A DNA stretch of 64,000 nt, taken from Prinsepia uniflora. Lineage: Eukaryota; Streptophyta; Magnoliopsida; Rosales; Rosaceae. Below the pieces are notes generated by a model. The model ran no database searches. It had not been told where the DNA came from and saw nothing but the letters and a program-made list of their open reading frames with translations. The translations under genes were made by a program, and so were the position numbers. This document shows positions 57,000 to 64,000 of the stretch, one piece after another (the first letter of the stretch is position 1; the number at the start of each line of letters is the position of its first letter). The DNA lies in the NCBI GenBank assembly GCA_032719365.1, contig CM064868.1, positions 15,852,463 to 15,916,462 of the forward strand. Direction: 5' to 3'.

Positions 57000-57580
57000 T
57001 TACAATGAAAAGAGAGATTGAGAGGGTTAGATCGCTCAAACTCCTCTAGAATTCTCTCTTGGCTAAGAGTCTTTCCTCGTCGCCTCGACTAGAACGAAAC
57101 AGAGAGGCGAGAGCTAGAGAGTCGCTGAGGCTGTCGGCTGAGAGAAACGAAGAAACAGAGAGGCCCGAGAGTTGGTTCCATTGGTTGCTTCGAGCGGTTG
57201 GTTCAAATGTTGGGAGATTCAAGGGGTTCGAGAGGTTCCAGGCTTCTAGCGACGATCATGAAGGATTTTCCTAGTTCGAGAGCCCTTCGAGAGGTGAATG
57301 AGTGATGTAATTGAGTGAGAAAAAAAGGGAGGGAGATCATCAACTCGATGGTGGTTTTTCCCCAATTTGTGAAGATCGAAGGTATGTTGTTGGTTTGAAA
57401 TTTGCAGGCAAAGGGGTGAGTGAGTGAGTGATTGGGCTCGTTTGATTCTTTCTAAAATTGTATCCTAATACTCCAAATTGTAGTATTGATTGAATTTTTT
57501 TTGAAGGATTTAATTATTTGTCCAATTTCTGCTCATACGTGATTCTTTCAATTTGTTTGATATTGTTTGGAGGTTTCAAT
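57000..57580 (+). other. GC-richer stretch with a 71-codon frame, possible 5' exon of a lost gene
   Basis: The frame 57059-57274 is Arg/Glu/Ser-rich with no recognised domain. A GGTATGT-like donor lies near 57380. It could be a transcript leader; no downstream exon is visible before the repeats. Confidence 0.25.
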
Positions 57581-57660
57581 TTGTTCAATTTCTATTCATC
57601 TGTCCAATTTTTGTTCATCTGTCCAATTTTTGTTCATCTGTCCAATTTCTGTTCATCTGG
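57581..57660. repeat. 19-bp minisatellite (four copies)
   Basis: Unit TGTCCAATTTTTGTTCATC with one or two changes per copy. Confidence 0.9.
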
Positions 57661-58805
57661 GTTTTCAATTTTTCCAATTCTGGGTTTTCAATTCTCTGTG
57701 AAAAAACGGTGGTTTCGACCAATATTAGGGGGAGATTTTCCTTCACCCCTCGTCTTATGTGTCGCCGGTCGGAAAAACATATATATCGTCCAAATTGGTA
57801 TGGTATATTCATATCCTAATATATGAATAATAAGATATTTTCCACTTATTTCACAACCCGACCCATCTAGCACGATATTGTCCACTTTCGGCCCAGCCCT
57901 CACGATTTTGTTTCTTGGGAACTCACGTGCAACTTCCCAATAGGTCACCCATCCTAAGATTACACCAGCTCAAACTCGCTTAACTTTGGAGTTCCAACCA
58001 AACTCAAAGCCAATGAGCTCTCAAAAGGCCTCATGCTAGATAGATACATGCCCACACATATAAGGCACTTCACCTTTCCCTCCCCGAGCGATGTGGGATT
58101 GTTCACTGTTCTTTCCAAGACACGGGTCTTATAATCCACCCCCTCCCCTTGGGGTCCCAGCATCTTCGTTGGCACACTTCCGGTCGGGGTCTAGTTTTGA
58201 TACCATTCTATCACGACCCAACCCATCTAACACGATATTGTCCACTTTGGGCCCAGCCCTCATGGTTTTGTTTCTAGGAACTCACGTGTAACTTCCCAGT
58301 AGGTCACCTATCATGGGATTACACCAGCTCAAACTCGCTTAACTTTGGAGTTCCAACCAAACTCAAAGTCAATGAGCTCCCAAAAGGCCTCACGCTAGAT
58401 AGATACGTGCTCACACATATAAGGCGCTTCACATTTCCCTCCCCGAGCGATGTGGGATTGTTCACAGTTTTTCCCAAGACATGGGTCTTATAATCCACCC
58501 CCCCTCTTAGGGCCCAGCGTCCTCACCAGTACACTTCTGGTCAGGGTCTAGCTCTGATACCATTTTGTCACGACCTGACCCATCTAGCACGCTATTGTTC
58601 ATTTTGGCCCCAGCCCTCACGGTTTTGTTTCTGGGAACTCACGTGCAACTTCCTAGTAGGTCAACCATCCTGAGATTGCACCAACCCAAACTCATTTAAC
58701 TTTGGAGTTCCGACCAAACTCAAAGCAGTGAGCTCCCAAAAGGCCTCATGCTAGATAGATACGTGTCCACATATATAAGGCGCTTCACATTTCCCTCCCC
58801 AGCGA

Positions 58806-58810
58806 GCAAC
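58806..58810 (-). other. Deletion junction between two Cassandra LTRs
   Basis: The unit starting at 58566 stops at CCCCAGCGAG and goes straight into CAACTTCCCAGTAGG, the middle of the next LTR. This removes one interior and about 170 bp of LTR. Confidence 0.8.
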
Positions 58811-59079
58811 TTCCCAGTAGGTCAACCATCCTAAGATTGCACCAACCCAAACTCACTTAAATTTGGAGTTCCAACCAAAATCAAAGCAGTGAGCTCCCAA
58901 AAGGCCTCATGCTAGATAGATACGTGTCCACACATATAAGGCGCTTCACATTTCCCTCCCCGAGCGATGTGGGATTGTCCACCGTTCTTCCCAAGACACG
59001 GGTCTTATAATCCATCCCCCTTGGGGCCCAGCGTCCTCACTGGCATACTTCTGGTCGAAGTCTAGCTTTGATACCATTA

Positions 59080-59363
59080 TGTCACGACCTGACCCATCTA
59101 GCACCATATTATCCACTTTGGGCCCATCCCTCGCGGTTTTGTTTCTAGGAACTCGCGTGAAACTTCCCAATAGGTCACTCATCTTGGGATTGCACCAGCC
59201 CAAACTCGCTTAACTTTGGAGTTCCAACCAAACTCAAAGTCAGTGAGCTCCCAAAAGGCCTCATTCTAGATAAATATATGTCTACACATATAAGGCGCTT
59301 CACATTTCCCTCTCTGAGCGATGTGGGATTGTTCACCGTTCTTCCTAAAAGACGAGTCTTACA
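59080..59363 (-). repeat. Cassandra LTR with 5S-like Pol III promoter, most complete unit
   Basis: 284 bp, intact TGTAAGAC start, 5S-like box A and box C present in the middle. The minus-strand frame at 59175-59471 is an overlap, not a gene. Confidence 0.85.
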
Positions 59364-59475
59364 TCTTACCATAATACGTTTTTCAATGTTATAAGTGCAC
59401 TGATAGCGGCCGACACTTATAATATGATTCACCTTAAGTTCTTTATTAAATATGCCAACAACGATCAACATTAAA

Positions 59476-62012
59476 TGTAACGACCCATCCCGGAAGTCGA
59501 GATTAGATTAGAGTTTAATGAAGGATTAACGAAGATAATCGGTGTTTAGTTGGACACTTTTGGACAGTCGGCGCAGAATGACGATTTTGCCCCTAGAATG
59601 GGCAAAAATGTTGACTTTTAGTTCGGACGGTCAATTGGGCATTGAATGATGACTGTGGCGTAGTTTGGGACGTCACGAGTCCATAGACAGGTGGCACGTC
59701 CGATTCCGACATCCGAGGAGGAAGTTATGATGTTCGGAAGGTTGGGGGCACTTTTGTAATTTGGTTAAAAAGGAGGAATTTGTTGAATTTTTCCACGAAA
59801 ATTTTCTTCACGCAAAACGAGGACCGTTAGATAGATCTCGACGTCCTGAGTACTACGACAGGCAGCACGCCGTCATCGGACGTCAGACGGTTAAGTTATG
59901 GGTCTAGGAAGTGAAGGGTATTTTGGTAATTTTGTTGAAATAGGGGCAAACGGTTGACCTTTTGGAAGACAAATCACTTTCAGGCATTTCAAGGACCATT
60001 AGGTAGGTCTCGAATCCCTGATTCCAACGACAGGGGGCAGGGGTGATTTGGAGTTCAGGAATTAAAGTTACGGGTTTTGAAATACGAAGGGAAAAATGGT
60101 ATTTGCGTTAGTAAGGGCATTCTGGACATTTCCTGTATGGGGATTTGTGACCACTCATAGGTGGACACATGGCTGATGATGGAATGGTTGTCCACAGGGA
60201 CTTTGACGCGTGGCAGGGGCTAGATGGCTGTAGAAGTTTCAGCATCGTCTTCCTTGTTTTTAATTGCGATGCACGATCAAACAGAGAAGAAAAACAGAGG
60301 ATGAGAGTGTGGTCGTGAGTCTAAGTGCTTTTCAAACTGTTCAAATGGCCTCAGTTGCCCGTGGTTAGTGAAGCAAAGTGAGAAAGGAGGTTGAGAGGAA
60401 CGTGGTGGTGACCACGACGGCCCATGGCGGCGTGTGGCGGTAAAGGAATCAGGAAAAACCCGTGAGTCCCTGCTTGCAATCCAAAAATCAGGAACATTGA
60501 TTTAGGAGTTGAGATTCGAATTGAGTGATTGAGGAAGGTTTCTGAAGTGGTCAGGACGTTAGGAAGCTTGGAATTGAGGCTTTTCATGGCTGGCGGCCGA
60601 AAAACTCAACATGGTAAGTTTTCCATTCAAAAATGGCAAGTTACGATTTAGTGGTTGTTGATCGATTTGAGTACTTGGATGATGCTCTGAAAGGTTAACT
60701 GAGTTTAGAGGAGGCGAAACCAGGGCCAATGGTGGCCGGAAGAGCAGACACAGCGAGGGGGTATGGTCGTGAAGGTGACCCCGGCTTTGGAAGGTAATTT
60801 CTGAACCTAAGTTCACGGTTTTAAGTGCTAAATTGATAAGAAAGACTGAGACAAAACTATAGGAGGTATTAGGATTGGATTTGAATCGAAAATGGGGGAA
60901 TTGCACGGTTGAACCGCCCACGCCGGTCGGACTGGACCGGTTCAACTGAACCGGGTTTGACCAAGCTTGAAGATAGTGAACAGTGCCGCGCGTGTGGGTG
61001 CGTGACATTGTTCATGGGGAAGTTGTCATCACGAATTTTTATCGTATCGATGTAACGAACATTTTGGCACTGGTTTCGTGTCGATCGGACATCGTCTCGA
61101 TAGGTTTCGGGATGTCCGAAGTTTTTAGGCCTTGGTTAAAAATAGTTAAAAAATTCGGAAAAATTATGGGGCTTTAGTATGACCTTTGTGAAGTAGTTAG
61201 TGACCTTAGTACGGGTTTTGGACAGGTTCAGAAAGCCAGGGATAGCGGAACGGCCGGGAACGGCGTAAGTACGCACGTATCGAGGCGGCGTTGGAATGGT
61301 CTGTGAGCGAACTTTGCTTTCGAACTTATGATGCATGCATATATGTTTTAATATGTTTTCATACATGATTCTATGATTTGATTTATGATCTTGATGCTTT
61401 ACGATTTTGCACGTTTTTCGAGGTATTTACGAAATTTCACATTTTACGAGGCTTTGATGGATATGGTGATTTGAACTTAGTTTTAATGACTTGATTTTGA
61501 GATTTGAAATATGATTTGATTTCAAAGATTTAAAACGGATTTTGGAAAGTGGTTTCGGGCATGAAACCCAGTTCAAAAAGTGGTTTTGAGAAACGTGATT
61601 TCGGATTTTTGAATCGGATTTCCGGAGGACGATTCGGGATTCGACTTAGGACTTGAAAGTGGATTTCGGGTTTGGGTTCGGAATGGTTATTCCGGATTTC
61701 GGCTTACGGAATGATGGTTTCAAACTCGTATTTGGAAATGGATATAGATATGAGTTCTGGGTTTGGATTCGGGATCCTGATGAGATTGCGGATTCAGATT
61801 CGGATATGGGTAGTGGTTATGGATTGGATTTGCTGGATCTGGTTATTGGGTTTAAAGACCCGGATTATGATTATGACGGGGGCAGGCCCCGATTGGGTTT
61901 AAAGACCCGGATTGAGTTTAAAGACTCGGGAGTTTAAAGACTCGGATATTGATATTTCCCCCGTAGGCCTGTTGAGTTTAAAGACTCGGGAGTTTAAAAA
62001 CTAGGATATTCA
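59476..62012 (+). mobile_element. LTR fragment, TGTAACGACCC superfamily (three modules)
   Basis: It starts TGTAACGACCCATCCC. Three diverged modules lie between about 59580 and 60130, with GACAGG/GACAGGGGGCA marks near 59690, 59858 and 60028. Donor-like GTAAGT is at 60614-60619. A decayed arm GTGAGCGAAC lies near 61302. GGGTTTAAAGACCC/GAGTTTAAAGACTC hairpins (61848-62000) end abruptly near 62012. The 94-residue frame at 61653-61937 is Asp/Gly-rich by chance. Confidence 0.75.
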
Positions 62013-62624
62013 AGCAAATTTTGGTGACCTCCCTTCTTTTAGTCATATCTTTTTCGTTAAAACTCCGATTGAGATGATTCTTTCGCCGAAATGCTCAGAA
62101 TTTCATGCTTTATTTATTTCTGCAAAAATCCCACAAAACTATTATTTTAATATTAAAAATTAAATATAAAGGGTATAAAATAATATGAAATAATGTTTAA
62201 TTAACGACATATCAGTTGTTCACAAGGATCCCTGACAGCAGGCATAACCTTATGAATATGGAGGAAGAAATACGAGGAATTCGATCTTAAAAACTCTCGA
62301 ATTTCTTTAGAATTACCTAGACTTAGGTTTTTCTTAAGGAAAACATAAAAATGTGTACAAAGAGAAGTCTTAGAAAATATAAGAAAAGGTAAAGAAAATC
62401 TAGAAGAAAATAACTAAGAAAAACTAAGAAACAAAATGTAAAATAAAGGAAAAAATAAGCTCTTAAAATATATTTACAAAGAGAGAAAAATGGAGAGGGG
62501 AGAAAGAGCTTTTACAATAAAAATGGTATCCTTATTTATAGAGGAAGTGCCAAAAAAATAGAAAATAAAACAATTAAAAATTAAAGTGAGGAAATGATGA
62601 ATTAATGCTGATTTTTGGCTGAAT
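62013..62624 (-). mobile_element. Unidentified LTR-like segment, minus strand
   Basis: It is AT-rich. The minus strand has CTATAAATAAGG near 62535-62546, a TATA-like box. It is wedged between two superfamily LTRs of opposite orientation. No coding sequence was seen. Confidence 0.35.
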
Positions 62625-64000
62625 TGTCACGACCCATCACAATCCTCTCGGGAATAACGAGGGATGTGCCATGATCCCATCTGACACGAAGTGTCAGACA
62701 AGGGATAACTCGGAACCTTAGCACGTTCGGGGCTTCTAGAGCGCGCCAAGATCGGTGGAGGAGTGCGATGTCTCGGTCTCTGCTACAACCCGCATTCGCG
62801 ATCAACCTGAAGGGCATTAAAACCATTAAAAGTTGTGAGTGGACAAAAATAAATAATTTGATAAAAACACATTTCAAAGAAGAAATTTATGCCCTTAACT
62901 AAAAAGTATGCATGCATTCTAAAAACTATAATCAAACTATTTACTTTAATTAAATCATTAGGGCATTAGCAAAAAAACCATAAATCCAAGTAAGTGGGAA
63001 CTCAACCCAAAACCGTAAATCCAAACCATGTGGATCCCTGCCCAAATCAATTAACACCGAAAACCAAAATCATAAATCCAACAAATCCGAAATCCAAGTA
63101 CATAATCCAGTAAAGCCATGACAGTTCAATCGAAAACCATTGCATACCAATCCTTGGCATCCCAGATGCCTGGTGTCCCAGACGCCTGACGTCCCAAACG
63201 CCTGACGTCCCAGACGCCTGACGTCCTAGATGTCATGTCACGGTCCAAGCTAAGCGTGCTACCCGGGGTCTCAACCCGAGTCAATCTCTGGCATCCCAGA
63301 TATCTGACGTCCCAGACATCTAGCAATCCTACTCTTGAGTCACTATACAATCTGGTCGCTCCGTGTAGTGACCCCTCGCAGGCAATGCGCCGTGACTACT
63401 CCAACGTCCCAGACAACTGGAGGAGATAATCCATAGATATAAGGATGGTATACGGAAAACCATTTCATAAATCATCTCAAACCATTCAAATGGGCCTATG
63501 CCCGAGATTTCCATAAAACCATCGTAAATCCAGAAATTCAAGTACTCAAATCCAAATCCATTTAAGGGTCCCTGACCCAAAATCACATTTATAAACCAAA
63601 AATGGGACTCATGCTCGATATCATAATCAACTAGCCTCACGCCCGATCAAGTAAACCAACTGGCCTCCGGCCCGAAGCCTTATTAAATCAAATGGACTCC
63701 AAGTCCGATAGTTCGTAAATCAAATGGGTCTCAAGCCCGATTCCATATTTTCAAATCTGAAATCATGCCATGGAACTATTATTAAACTCACAATCACATA
63801 ACAATACAGTATAAAATGGTAAACCTCGAAATACGTACAAATATGGAATTATCTCGAAATACGTGCAATCATGTAAACCACAAATACCACAATCATCATT
63901 ATACAAATCCAATATGTAAAACATATAAAATAGTTATGAATGTATCATAATTTAAAAAACCAAGTCCACTCACAGACCGTCCTACGCAACCGCCTCGATA
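62625..64000 (-). mobile_element. LTR (3' part), minus strand, close to element 2's family; runs off the window
   Basis: On the minus strand it ends GATGGGTCGTGACA at 62625. Going up it has the terminal hairpin TCTGACAC/GTGTCAGA (62690-62708), an acceptor-like CAG (62807-62809), arm GTCCACTCAC (62835-62844), 16-bp hairpin arrays (63156-63320), about 30-bp-period hairpins (63490-63740) and arm GTGAGTGGAC (63964-63973). The start lies beyond the window. Confidence 0.82.

Larger units (their letters stand above)
57849..59363 (-). mobile_element. Cassandra-type TRIM, tandem multimer carrying 5S rRNA-like LTRs
   Basis: On the minus strand, LTR units start TGTAAGAC and end GGGTCGTGACA. Units: 59363-59080, 59009-58806 (cut), 58805-58566 (cut), 58492-58210 and 58132-57849. 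The short interiors (70-80 bp) start with TGGTATCAGAGC-type primer sites and end in a purine tract (CCAAGGGGAGGGGG type). Each LTR contains a 5S rRNA-like part: AACTCCAAAGTTAAGCGAG (box A) and GGATGGGTGACCTAYTGGGA (box C). LTRs derived from 5S RNA define Cassandra TRIMs. Flanks ACTTA and TCTTA match 4/5. No protein is coded. Confidence 0.88.

Noticed and set aside
57059..57274. 71-residue frame as a host gene
   Set aside because: No domain, no downstream exon; kept only as a possible leader.
57849..59363. Array of 5S rRNA genes
   Set aside because: Only the box A-C part is 5S-like and it is diverged. Primer sites and purine tracts between units show a Cassandra TRIM.
61653..61937. Asp/Gly-rich 94-residue frame
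   Set aside because: Arises from GGATTC/GATTTC repeats in the LTR.

Overview
This is a plant nuclear window, most likely from a dicot with a large, repeat-rich genome. It holds nested LTR retrotransposons of plant lineages (Tat-type Ty3, large non-autonomous LTR derivatives with an initiator-Met tRNA primer site), a Cassandra-type TRIM carrying 5S rRNA-derived sequence, L1-type LINE ends, a hAT-like MITE, a MULE-like element, and a decayed plant P4-ATPase gene with GT-AG introns. I see no intact host protein-coding gene. The species cannot be named from the sequence.

Layout. 1-3608: remains of a minus-strand Tat-type element (accessory antisense ORF on +, integrase end on -, then LTR). 4016-29789: a three-deep nest. 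Element 1 (3.4-kb LTRs, 2.5-kb non-coding interior, TSD TTTTC) is interrupted in its 3' LTR by element 2 (TSD GATTT, also non-coding). Element 2 is interrupted in its 3' LTR by element 3 (8.08 kb, 574/575-bp LTRs), a decayed Tat-lineage element with RNase H, archaeal-type RNase H, integrase and an antisense multi-exon accessory gene. 30201-30645: a foldback element. 30832-35523: P4-ATPase (aminophospholipid flippase) pseudogene on -. 36.6-42.5 kb: two LINE 3' ends, a MULE-like element carrying a polynucleotide phosphorylase exon, and a hAT-like MITE. 43.9-54.7 kb: fragments and one solo LTR of the TGTAACGACCC superfamily. 57849-59363: a Cassandra tandem multimer. 59476-64000: two more LTR fragments of the superfamily.

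The most unusual signal is in the TGTAACGACCC LTR superfamily (elements 1, 2, the solo LTR, and several fragments). These have essentially no coding capacity. Their LTRs and interiors are packed with short perfect hairpins whose stems change in a compensating way between copies and families, often around an AGG loop. Arrays of them occur at 16-bp and about 30-bp periods. The same LTRs share a long-range complementary pair (GTGAGTGGAC / GTCCACTCAC), a splice-donor-like and an acceptor-like site, a terminal hairpin, and diverged tandem modules of about 170 bp near the 5' end. I infer that selection acts on RNA or single-stranded structure in parasitic elements that rely on proteins made elsewhere. 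Template-switch repair that perfects hairpins is the main alternative.

All boundaries were read by eye; identities are estimates unless counted.
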